In this document: positions 7,327 through 15,352 of the stretch, in pieces
Numbering within the stretch: the stretch's first letter is position 1
Layout: every line of letters starts with the position of its first letter
NCBI RefSeq assembly: GCF_900119315.1
Contig: NZ_LT827010.1
Span: forward strand, 7,496,001-7,560,000
Direction: 5' to 3'
DNA length: 64,000 nt
Source of the DNA: Actinoplanes sp. SE50/110
GTDB taxonomy: Bacteria; Actinomycetota; Actinomycetes; Mycobacteriales; Micromonosporaceae
Made by a program: the position numbers and the translations under genes
Notes under the pieces: model-generated
What the model was told of the DNA's origin: nothing
Database searches by the model: none
What the model saw: only the letters and a program-made list of their open reading frames with translations

Positions 7327-9368
7327 GCGAGCCCGTCCACGGTCACCGTCGGGCGCCCGGCGGTGGCTTCCGGGACGACCTTCACGGTGTGCTCGTTCGC
7401 GGTGCTCCACGCCTGGGTCCAGACCAGGCGGCGGTATTGCGGCGCGGCGGAGCGGAGATCGACGTACCCCAGGAAATCGCCGTCGAGATAGATCTTGAGC
7501 CGGCCCGCCGCCGGGTTGCGGGCCGCCACGACGGCCGCGGAGCGGCCGGTGAAGGTCCAGCTCAACGCCGCGCTGTCGCTGGCGGCGGCGGACGCCGCAC
7601 CACCGAGATGATGGCTGTCCGATACCGTCCGCCAGCTTCCGGTCCGGGTCGCGTCGCTGTCCGCGACGATTGCCGGGGTACGACTGATCGACGCCGTCCG
7701 TTCGTTGCCGGCATGGTCGGTGACCGCCACCGTCCAGCTGGACGCGGCGCCCACCGGTGCGGTGCCGGTGAGGCTGCGGATCGCCCCGTCGAGGGTGGCC
7801 CGGCTGGCCCCGCTGATCGCGGCGGCGCGGATCCCGGCCGGGTCGTCGGCCGACCAGTCCAGTCGGACCGGGGTGCTGGTCCCGATCGTCCCGGAGCTCA
7901 GCGAGGCCTGCGGCAGCGTGGTGAAGGCGGGCGGCTCGACGTCGGCGATCACCTTGACGGTGGCGGTGGCGCTGCGCCCGGACAGGTGCAGGGCCTTGAC
8001 CGTGACGGTGTGCGGGCCGGGACTCAGCTGAAGCTGACCGAGACGTTCGGTGGACGCCCGGGAGAGGACGAGGTCGCCGTCGACGTACACGTCGAATCGG
8101 TTGAGCAGTTGCCCGGGGGTGCTCAGCGACCACAGCGGGGTGAGCGACCCCCGGGTCCAGTAGGCGCCGCCCCAGCGGGTCGAACCGGTCAGTTTGGCGA
8201 AGCGCAGCCCGGCCGGAGCACCACCGGCGAGCGCCCGGATCGCCGGCAGCCGGCGATACAGGCTGGTCCCCGGGCATTCGGTGAGTCCGGCGTCGCGGTG
8301 GCCGGAGATCCGGTACAGCCGGACCCGGGTGCCGGGCCGGTATTTCGGTCCACCACCGGAGGTGACCACCACCCGGCCGTCCGGCGCGTTCCCGGCCGCG
8401 CCCAGCTTGTACGCGGCGAGCTGGGCCACCGCGACCTCGGTGGCCGAACCGGCCGCGGTGCCGCGGTAGTCGCCGATCACCGCGACCGCGCTGGCGTCGG
8501 TGTTGAAGCCCAGGGTGTGCGCGCCGAGCACATTGCGGGTGATCCCGCCGCGCCGCCCCTCGAAGATGGTGCCGCACTTGTCGACCAGGAAGTTGTAGCC
8601 GATGTCGTTCCAGCCCTTGCTCTTCACCTGGTACGCCTGGATACCGCGGACCACGCTGGTCGACGACCCGCAGCTGTAGTCGTTGCCGGTCGCCGTGTGG
8701 TGCACGAAGAACACCTGGACCGGACCGGTGTACGCGGGCTTCTCCCGCACCATCCGCTCGTCGGCGCCCCAGGCGGCCCGGGTCAGCATCCGCGGCACCG
8801 GCCGGTCCGGGATCTCCACCCCGGCGATCCGGCGGAGCCGCTCGGCCGCCGCCGGCGCCATCGCGTCCGCCACCGGCGCCGGCCGGGCGTCCGGGTTGAT
8901 CAGGTCGACCCGCATCCCGGCCGGCAGCGCCCGGGCCGCGCCGGCGGCGATCACCCGGGCCTGCACACCGTCCGACGGGCCCACCCAGAGCGGGTCGCTG
9001 GCGCCCCGGACGGCCTGGCCGCCGGACTCGTCGGGCGCGTCGGTCTCCAGCTCGCGCCACGGCGTCCAGGTGCGGCGGCCGGCCGGGCGGGTGCGCACCT
9101 GGATGGTCCCGGCCGCCACCGCGCGCGGGTCGTCCCAGGTGACCCCGACCAGGCTGAACGGTTTGGTGTCGCGTTCCGGGAGGGACCGCTCGACGTCCGC
9201 GCCGGCGCCGTCCGCGGCCAGCCGCAGGCCGCCGGTGAGGGCGAAGGTCTGCAGCAGCGGGTCACCGCCGGCCGGCGCCGGGCCGAGACCGACCAGGGCC
9301 AGGGCGATCGCCGGGGTGACGGCGACCAGGGCGGTGACGAGACGGGCGGCGAGCCGGTTGCGGCGCAT
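7314..9368 (-). CDS. Secreted PGRP-type N-acetylmuramoyl-L-alanine amidase
   Basis: A 684-residue exported cell-wall enzyme. Residues 1-34 are a signal peptide (RRNRLAARLVTALVAVTPAI). After an N-terminal beta domain, residues about 190-375 are an amidase_2/PGRP fold, with zinc ligands His in VFFVHHTAT (H223/H224), H357 in ISGHRDAG and C365 in LTECPG. About 300 C-terminal residues hold Ig-like beta domains (VTVKALHLSGRSATATVKV; WTVAVTDHAGN) and a final WTFTGRSAAVVAARNP module seen in secreted actinobacterial hydrolases. It should cut between MurNAc and L-Ala in peptidoglycan. The ATG at 9368 has a GGGGAG site. Confidence 0.92.
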   Translation of the reverse strand: MRRNRLAARLVTALVAVTPAIALALVGLGPAPAGGDPLLQTFALTGGLRLAADGAGADVERSLPERDTKPFSLVGVTWDDPRAVAAGTIQVRTRPAGRRTWTPWRELETDAPDESGGQAVRGASDPLWVGPSDGVQARVIAAGAARALPAGMRVDLINPDARPAPVADAMAPAAAERLRRIAGVEIPDRPVPRMLTRAAWGADERMVREKPAYTGPVQVFFVHHTATGNDYSCGSSTSVVRGIQAYQVKSKGWNDIGYNFLVDKCGTIFEGRRGGITRNVLGAHTLGFNTDASAVAVIGDYRGTAAGSATEVAVAQLAAYKLGAAGNAPDGRVVVTSGGGPKYRPGTRVRLYRISGHRDAGLTECPGTSLYRRLPAIRALAGGAPAGLRFAKLTGSTRWGGAYWTRGSLTPLWSLSTPGQLLNRFDVYVDGDLVLSRASTERLGQLQLSPGPHTVTVKALHLSGRSATATVKVIADVEPPAFTTLPQASLSSGTIGTSTPVRLDWSADDPAGIRAAAISGASRATLDGAIRSLTGTAPVGAASSWTVAVTDHAGNERTASISRTPAIVADSDATRTGSWRTVSDSHHLGGAASAAASDSAALSWTFTGRSAAVVAARNPAAGRLKIYLDGDFLGYVDLRSAAPQYRRLVWTQAWSTANEHTVKVVPEATAGRPTVTVDGLAYLR

Positions 9369-9482
9369 GCGTTACTCCCCGGGCGCCGGCGGGAGGGGTC
9401 AGATCGGGTGTGTACCGGCGACCATGTGTCACCTTGCCGGGGACAGGAGTGGCTTGTGGCCATTTCTGTGAAAAAAGCTCGA

Positions 9483-9880
9483 TTACCGGTGTTCCGCCCG
9501 CTCGACCAGACCGGTGATCATCCAGTCCGCGATGCGCGGGAAGTCCAGCGGCGTCCCGCCCTCGCCGAGCGTCCGGGCCAGCAGCGGGAAGTCCCCGGTC
9601 GCCACCGCCGCCCCGATCTGCGCCACCGCGTCCGAGGCGTCGGCCAGTTCGCTGGTCACGTAGGACGCCACGAAGCCGGTGAGCAGGCCGAGCAGGGTCA
9701 TCCCGGCGACCCCGGGCAGCCCGGCCGGCTGCAGCGCGCGCAGCCCGTGCTCCAGGAAGCCGAGCAGATTGCGCCCGATCAGCCGGCGCCCGGCCAGCAC
9801 GCCGGGCAGCCACGGGTGGGCCAGCATCAGCGCGCGCTGCATGACGCAGAGCGCGAGTAGGTCGGCCCGCCAGTCACGCT
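9483..9880 (-). pseudogene. TetR-family regulator, C-terminal remnant
   Basis: The frame reads DWRADLLALCVMQRALMLAHPWLPG and then a helical TetR ligand-domain end (FPRIADWMITGLVERAEHR, stop at 9483). The DNA-binding half is missing: upstream of about 9880 the same frame continues only as antisense of a different gene fragment, with no HTH and no plausible start. This is best read as the 3' half of a TetR gene left after a deletion. Its broken end abuts the broken end of the CocE-like fragment on the other strand. Confidence 0.6.
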
Positions 9881-9884
9881 CTAT

Positions 9885-10174
9885 CGGCGACGCCGGGACG
9901 CCGGCCTGGAGACCGACCTGCTGATCGGGCCGTGGACCCACACCAGCACGCTCAGCGCGGGATGGACCGAGGTCTTCGGGCAGGCGTTGCGGCGGCTGCG
10001 GGGCGGCGCGCCGGAGCGGCGGGTCCGGGTCCACGTCGGCGGCGTCGACGAGTGGCGCGACCTGCCGGACTGGCCGCCACCGCCACCCGGCTGGTGCCCA
10101 CCCGCACGACGGTCCGGCACAGCTCCACGCTGCACCTGACCGTCGGCGGCGCGGATCAGACCGTGCGTTTGTAG
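9885..10174 (+). pseudogene. CocE/NonD-family hydrolase remnant, frameshifted
   Basis: From about 9897 the plus strand encodes DAGLETDLLIGPWTHTSTLS and then VRVHVGGVDEWRDLPDWPPP, which matches the core of X-Pro dipeptidyl-peptidase/CocE-type esterases (GPWTH and WRD.PDWPP motifs). There is no start. Around 10080, in a CCGCCACCGCCACC run, the frame breaks, and the continuing frame gives TRLVPTRTTVRHSSTLHLTV to a stop at 10174, which resembles the family's extreme C-terminus. The usual roughly 200-residue jelly-roll part between is absent. The end overlaps the GH13 gene by 19 bp. Confidence 0.55.
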
Positions 10175-11856
10175 ACGACGGCCTGCCAGGGGGCCAGGGT
10201 CAGGTTCCGCGGGGTGGCGCCGGGGACGTTGGTGATCAGCACGTCGGCGTGCGCCCAGGACGCGGCGTCCGCGATCTCCGCCTGGACGGTCTCGCCGGTG
10301 AAGTTGCCGATCACCAGGAGCTCGGTGGCGTCCAGGCGGCGGGTGAAGGCGTACAACCGCTCGTCGTGCGGCAGCAGCATGGTGAAGTCGCCCAGGGCGA
10401 CGGCCGGCTCGGTGTGCCGCAGCTCGATCAGTCTGCGGTAGTAGTGGAAGACCGAGTCCGGGTCGGCCCGCTGCGCCGCCGCGTTGATCTGCGGATAGTT
10501 CGGGTTGACCGCCAGCCACGGCGTGCCGGTGGTGAACCCGGCCTGCGGCGAGTCGTCCCACTGCATCGGGGTGCGCGCGTTGTCCCGGCCGCGGGCGCGC
10601 AGCACGGTCAGCACCGCCTCGGCGCTGCGCCCCTCCAACTCCAGGGCCTGCTTGTACTGCCCGAGCGCCTCGATGTCGCGGAAGTCCTCGATGCCGCGGA
10701 ACGGGTAGTTCGTCATCCCGAGCTCCTCGCCCTGGTAGACGTAGGGCGTGCCGCGGTGCAGGTGCAGCACGGTGCCGAGCATCTTGGCCGAGGCGACCCG
10801 GTGCTCCGGTGAGTCGTCGCCGTAGCGGGAGACGATCCGCGGCTGGTCGTGGTTGTTCCAGTACAGGCTGTTCCAGCCCACCTCGGCGAGCCCGGCCTGC
10901 CACCGGCCGAGGATCGCCTTGAGGTTGGTCAGCTGAAGTTTCTGCAGCAGCCACGGGTCAGGACCGCGGTCGGCCCAGACGTGGTCGAACTGGAACACCA
11001 TGTCGATCTCGTGCTCGGCCGGGTCGGTGTGCACCCGGGCCTCGTCGACCGTGACGCCGGGCATCTCGCCGACGGTGAGCAGCTCACCGCGGCCGTCGAA
11101 GACCTCGCGGTACATCTCCTTGAGGAACTCGTGCAGGCGCGGGCCACCGACGAAGCCGGCCGAGCCGTCCGCGTATGCGGCGCCGGCCGACAGCCGCCCG
11201 TCCGGCAGCGGCGTGACCTTGGAGATCATGTTGATCACGTCCATCCGGAAGCCGTCCACGCCCCGGTCCAGCCACCACCGCATCATCGCGTAGACGGCCT
11301 GGCGCACCTCCGGGTTCTCCCAGTTGAGGTCGGGCTGCTTACGGGAGAACAGGTGCAGGTAGTACTCGCCGGTCTTCTCGTCGAACTCCCAGGCCGGGCC
11401 GCCGAACACCGAACCCCAGTTGGTCGGCTCGGCGCCCGGCGTGCCCGGCTCCATGCCCTCGCGGGCCGGCCGCCACCAGTACCAGTCCCGTTTCGGGGTG
11501 TCCCGCGACGACCGGCTCTCGGCGAACCACGGGTGCTCGTCCGAGCTGTGGTTGACCACCAGGTCCATCACGATTTTCATGCCCCGGGCGTGCGCACCGG
11601 CGAGCAGCTCGTCGAAGATCTCCAGGGTGCCGAACATCGGCTCGATGTTCTGATAGTCGCTGATGTCGTAACCGTTGTCGTCCTGCGGCGAGGGATAGAC
11701 CGGCGACAACCAGAGCACGTCCACGCCGAGTTCGGCGAGATGGTCGAGGTGGCCGATGATCCCGCGCAGGTCGCCCATGCCGTCACCGTCCGAGTCCGCG
11801 AAGCTCCGCGGATAGATCTGGTAGACGACCGCCTTCTTCCACCACGAATCCGTCAT
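10156..11856 (-). CDS. GH13 alpha-glucosidase / oligo-1,6-glucosidase
   Basis: A 566-residue cytoplasmic glycoside hydrolase with a (beta/alpha)8 barrel. Landmarks are the QIYPRSF start, MDLVVNHSSDEHPW, the nucleophile D206 in DGFRMDVINM, the acid/base E264 in LTVGEMPG, and D337 in YWNNHDQPRIVSR. QIYPRSFADSDGDGMGDLRG is typical of the oligo-1,6-glucosidase/trehalose-6-phosphate hydrolase branch, so the likely substrates are isomalto- or malto-oligosaccharides or sucrose-like disaccharides. There is no signal peptide. It is divergent from the GT4/GH130 operon across an about 90-bp gap. Confidence 0.93.
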   Translation of the reverse strand: MTDSWWKKAVVYQIYPRSFADSDGDGMGDLRGIIGHLDHLAELGVDVLWLSPVYPSPQDDNGYDISDYQNIEPMFGTLEIFDELLAGAHARGMKIVMDLVVNHSSDEHPWFAESRSSRDTPKRDWYWWRPAREGMEPGTPGAEPTNWGSVFGGPAWEFDEKTGEYYLHLFSRKQPDLNWENPEVRQAVYAMMRWWLDRGVDGFRMDVINMISKVTPLPDGRLSAGAAYADGSAGFVGGPRLHEFLKEMYREVFDGRGELLTVGEMPGVTVDEARVHTDPAEHEIDMVFQFDHVWADRGPDPWLLQKLQLTNLKAILGRWQAGLAEVGWNSLYWNNHDQPRIVSRYGDDSPEHRVASAKMLGTVLHLHRGTPYVYQGEELGMTNYPFRGIEDFRDIEALGQYKQALELEGRSAEAVLTVLRARGRDNARTPMQWDDSPQAGFTTGTPWLAVNPNYPQINAAAQRADPDSVFHYYRRLIELRHTEPAVALGDFTMLLPHDERLYAFTRRLDATELLVIGNFTGETVQAEIADAASWAHADVLITNVPGATPRNLTLAPWQAVVYKRTV

Positions 11857-11946
11857 TGGTCTTCTCTAACACGAGAACGGGCGGTTCCGCGCGGTGACGG
11901 AGAGGCATACTGATCACGTGCTTATTACCGAAAAGTGTGTTTTGTC

Positions 11947-12948
11947 GTGAAGATCGCGCTGCTCGGGCCGATCGCCTGGCGCACTCCCCCGGTGCACTAC
12001 GGCCCGTGGGAACTGATCACCAGCCTGCTCGCCGAGGGGCTGACCGCGCGCGGCGTGGACGTCACCCTGTTCGCCACCCTGGACTCGGTCACCAAGGCCA
12101 CCCTGGACGGCGTCGTGCCGACCGGGTACGAGGAGAGCGACAGCCTCGACGGCCGGGTCTGGGAGGCGATCCACGTCAGCCACGCGCTGGCCCGCTCCGG
12201 CGAGTTCGACCTGATCCACAACCACCTGGACTGGCTACCACTGGCGTTCTCCGCACACTGCGCCGCGCCGATGCTGACCACGGTGCACGGGTTCTCCGGG
12301 GCGAACATCCTCCCGGCGTACCGGAGAGCGAAGTCCCGGTTCGTCTCGATCTCGGACAGCGACCGGTCGCCGGAACTGGACTACGTGGCCACCGTGCACC
12401 ACGGCGTCGACCTGGACGGACTGCCGCTGCACACCACCGGCGGCGACGATCTGATCCTGTTCGGCCGGATCCACCCGGACAAGGGCACCGATCTGGCCGT
12501 CGAGATCGCCCGACGGGCCGGCCGGCGGCTGGTGATCTGCGGGATCGTCCAGGACCGGCGATTCTTCCGGGAGAAGGTCGAGCCGCTGATCGACGGCGAC
12601 CGAGTGGTCTATCTCGGCTCGGTCGGCCCCGAGGAGCGCGGTGCGATCCTCGGCTCCGGGGCGGCGCTGCTGCACCCGATCCGGTTCGCCGAGCCGTTCG
12701 GGCTCTCCGTCGTGGAATCGATGATCTGCGGTACGCCGGTGATCGCGTACCGGAAGGGCTCCATGCCCGAGGTGGTGGACGAGGGCGTCACCGGACGCCT
12801 GGTCGGCTCGGTCGACGAGGCGGTGGCCGCGGTCGACGAGGTCGCCGCCCTGGATCGCCGGGTTTGTTCGGCCCGGGCGCGGGAACGCTTCGGCGCGGAT
12901 CGGATGGTCGACGCGTACCTGGCGATTTACCGAAAAATCGTCTGCTGA
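11947..12948 (+). CDS. GT4 glycosyltransferase
   Basis: A 333-residue GT-B glycosyltransferase. The N-terminus MKIALLGPIAWRTPP and the following HYGPWE are typical of a GT4 subgroup; the nucleotide-sugar site carries the EX7E motif in EPFGLSVVESMICGTPVIAY. The GTG at 11947 is preferred because it gives that N-terminus; a GTG at 11935 adds only four residues. Neither has a good ribosome-binding site. It is the first gene of a plus-strand set with a second GT4, a toroid protein and a GH130 protein, a combination found around mannoside metabolism. Donor and acceptor are unknown. Confidence 0.88.
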   Translation: MKIALLGPIAWRTPPVHYGPWELITSLLAEGLTARGVDVTLFATLDSVTKATLDGVVPTGYEESDSLDGRVWEAIHVSHALARSGEFDLIHNHLDWLPLAFSAHCAAPMLTTVHGFSGANILPAYRRAKSRFVSISDSDRSPELDYVATVHHGVDLDGLPLHTTGGDDLILFGRIHPDKGTDLAVEIARRAGRRLVICGIVQDRRFFREKVEPLIDGDRVVYLGSVGPEERGAILGSGAALLHPIRFAEPFGLSVVESMICGTPVIAYRKGSMPEVVDEGVTGRLVGSVDEAVAAVDEVAALDRRVCSARARERFGADRMVDAYLAIYRKIVC

Positions 12949-13106
12949 AAAGCTTGATCTTGTTACGGTCCCCATGTGAATTGCGCGTTAAACGGGACAT
13001 TTCCCGAAACGCCTCTACGCCGTTCACGCGCGGTGCCCGTAGTCATGCCCGCGCGCGGTGTCCGCGCTGCGCCGGAGGCAGCCGGCCGAGGAGAGAAAGG
13101 CCAGTC

Positions 13107-14273
13107 ATGCCCGCGACATACGGGTTTTTGAGTACTTATCCGCCCACACAATGCGGTTTGGCGACGTTCAATGCGGCACTCGCCATGCATCTGGCCGCCG
13201 GAACGCCCGGCGCAACCGCCGGATCCGGGGTGGTGCGGCTGCTCGCCCGGGACAACACCAGCGGCGGCATCGCACTCGACCGGGCCGCGCCCCGGGTGGT
13301 GCACACCTGGCACACCGATCTGCCCGGCGGCTGGGCGGGGGCCGCCGCCGCGCTCAACCGGTTCGACGTCGCGGTGATCCAGCACGAGTACGGCATCTAC
13401 CCGGGTGACGCCGGCGCCGAGGTGCTGCCGCTGCTGCACGCGCTCAAGGTGCCCTCCATCGTGGTGCTGCACACCGTCCTCACCCAACCCGACACCCTGC
13501 AGCGCGCGGTGCTGGAGCAGATCGCCGAGGTCGCCGATGCCGTGGTGACCATGACCGACACCGCCCGGCAGCGACTGACCACGAACTACGCGGTGAACCC
13601 TCGCAAGATCACGGTGATCCCGCACGGCGCCGGCAGCCACGCCGGGGTGCCCCGCGAGGACCACGACCGGCCGCACCTGCTCACCTGGGGCCTGCTCGGC
13701 CCGGGCAAGGGCATCGAATGGGCGCTGCGGGCCCTCGCGCTGCTCGACGACCTGAGCCCGGCCCCGATCTACACCGTCGCCGGCCGCACCCACCCGAAGG
13801 TGCTCGAACAGCAGGGCGACGTGTACCGGGACGGGCTCAAGTCGCTCGCCGACGACCTCGACGTGACCGCATCGGTCCGCTGGCTCGATGCCTACCTGGA
13901 CGCCGGTGAACTGTCCCGGCTGATCCGGTCGGCGGACGCGGTGGTGCTCCCCTACGACTCGACCGAGCAGGTCACCTCCGGGGTGCTGATCGAGGCGGTG
14001 GGCGCCGGGGTGCCGGTGGTCGCCACCGAGTTCCCGCACGCCGTCGAGTTGCTGGCCAGCGGCCCCGGGCTGCTCGTGCCGCACCAGGACCCGGAGGCGA
14101 TGGCCTGCGCGATCCGGCACGTGCTGGCCGAGCCCGGACTGCCCGGGCGCCTCGCCGGGCTCGCCGGCGGGCCGACCCTGCGCTGGCCGGCGGTCGCCGC
14201 CCGGTACCAGTCGCTGGCCGCCCGCCTGCTCGCCGACCGCGTGCCGCTGCCGGCCGCGACCCTCACGGCATGA
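13107..14273 (+). CDS. GT4 glycosyltransferase
   Basis: A 388-residue GT-B fold protein: MPATYGFLSTYPPTQCGLAT at the N-terminus (substrate loop), DVAVIQHEYGIYPG mid N-domain, and a C-domain with HLLTWGLLGPGKGIEWAL and LIEAVGAGVPVVATEFP. The sequence is unlike the preceding GT4 except for the fold, so the pair probably performs successive or different transfers. The ATG at 13107 has a GAGGAGAGAAAGG site. A 158-bp non-coding gap separates it from the first GT4. Its stop overlaps the next start (ATGA), indicating translational coupling. Confidence 0.88.
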   Translation: MPATYGFLSTYPPTQCGLATFNAALAMHLAAGTPGATAGSGVVRLLARDNTSGGIALDRAAPRVVHTWHTDLPGGWAGAAAALNRFDVAVIQHEYGIYPGDAGAEVLPLLHALKVPSIVVLHTVLTQPDTLQRAVLEQIAEVADAVVTMTDTARQRLTTNYAVNPRKITVIPHGAGSHAGVPREDHDRPHLLTWGLLGPGKGIEWALRALALLDDLSPAPIYTVAGRTHPKVLEQQGDVYRDGLKSLADDLDVTASVRWLDAYLDAGELSRLIRSADAVVLPYDSTEQVTSGVLIEAVGAGVPVVATEFPHAVELLASGPGLLVPHQDPEAMACAIRHVLAEPGLPGRLAGLAGGPTLRWPAVAARYQSLAARLLADRVPLPAATLTA

Positions 14274-15352
14274 GCCAGGGGCTGCGGCTGATTCCGCCGC
14301 CGGTCCGGCTCACCGACGTACCGGAGCCGCGCTTCGATCACGTGCTCCGGCTCTCCGACGACACCGGGCTGCTGGAACACGCGCGCACCGCGATCGTCCG
14401 GCGCGAGCACGGCTACTGCGTCGACGACGTGTCCCGGGGCCTGCTGGTGGTCAGCCGGGAGCCCCGGCCGGCCCCCGAGGTGCTCCGGGCCGGTGAACGC
14501 TACCTGGCCTTCCTGACCCACGCCCAGGACGCCGACGGCGCGTTCCGCAACCGGATGGGCTATGACCGGCGCTGGCAGGACGAGCCGTCGCTGGGCGACT
14601 GGTGGGGCCGCGCCCTGTGGGGGCTGGGCACCGCGGCCGCGCGCAGCACCGCCGGCTGGATCCGGCGTGAGGCGCGGTACGCCTTCCACCTCGGAGCCAC
14701 CCGCCGCTCCACCTGGCCGCGGGCGATGGCCTTCGCCGGACTGGGCGCGGCCGAGGTGCTCCGCGCCGACCCGCGCGACCGGCTCGCCGCCGACCTGCTC
14801 GGCGACGCGGCCACGGTGATCGGCCTGCCCGGGTCCGACCCGGACTGGTGCTGGCCGGAACGCGAGCTCACCTACGCCAACCCGGCCCTGGCCGAGGTGG
14901 TGATCGCGGCCGGCGACCTGCTCGGCGACGAGGCGCTGCTCGCCGACGGGCTGCGGATGCTCGCCTGGCTGTGCCGGACCCAGGAGCACCGGGGCCACCT
15001 GTCCACCGTCCCGGTCGGCGGCTGGCGGCCCGGCTCCGCCCGGCACCGGCACGACCAGCAGCCGATCGAGGCGGCCGCCACCGCGGACGCCTGCGCCACG
15101 GCCGCCGCGGTGACCGGCGACGAGCGCTGGGACGCCCCGCTCTTCCAGGCGATCGCGTGGTTCCTGGGCGACAACGACACCGGAACGGTGATGTACGACA
15201 GCGAGACTCATGGTTGTTATGACGGATTGACGGCTGATGGTCCTAATCTGAACCAAGGAGCCGAATCCACTCTCGCGCTCGTCTCCACGCTGCAGCATGC
15301 CCGCACGCTGGCGATCCGGAGCGCGACCCGACCGCAAGGCGGTTTGGCGTGA
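14270..15352 (+). CDS. Alpha/alpha-toroid glycosidase-like protein in the GH130 operon
   Basis: A 360-residue protein with repeated helical hairpins (GYCVDDVSRGLLVV, LGDWWGRALWGLG, AMAFAGLGAAEVL, WCWPERELTYANPALAEVVI, ADACATAAAV, ESTLALVSTLQHA), the pattern of (alpha/alpha)6-toroid carbohydrate enzymes. Homologues next to GH130 are often loosely annotated as glycosyltransferase or glycosidase; no catalytic assignment can be made from sequence alone. It overlaps the upstream GT4 (ATGA) and the downstream GH130 gene (GTGA), so all three are coupled. It probably acts on the same beta-mannoside or related oligosaccharide. Confidence 0.75.
   Translation: MSQGLRLIPPPVRLTDVPEPRFDHVLRLSDDTGLLEHARTAIVRREHGYCVDDVSRGLLVVSREPRPAPEVLRAGERYLAFLTHAQDADGAFRNRMGYDRRWQDEPSLGDWWGRALWGLGTAAARSTAGWIRREARYAFHLGATRRSTWPRAMAFAGLGAAEVLRADPRDRLAADLLGDAATVIGLPGSDPDWCWPERELTYANPALAEVVIAAGDLLGDEALLADGLRMLAWLCRTQEHRGHLSTVPVGGWRPGSARHRHDQQPIEAAATADACATAAAVTGDERWDAPLFQAIAWFLGDNDTGTVMYDSETHGCYDGLTADGPNLNQGAESTLALVSTLQHARTLAIRSATRPQGGLA

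Noticed and set aside
6082-9060. A 992-codon minus-strand frame
   Set aside because: It crosses two real genes out of frame and is compositionally a shadow.
9885-10174. CocE-like frame considered as an intact small gene
   Set aside because: It has no start, lacks most of the fold and changes frame near 10080.
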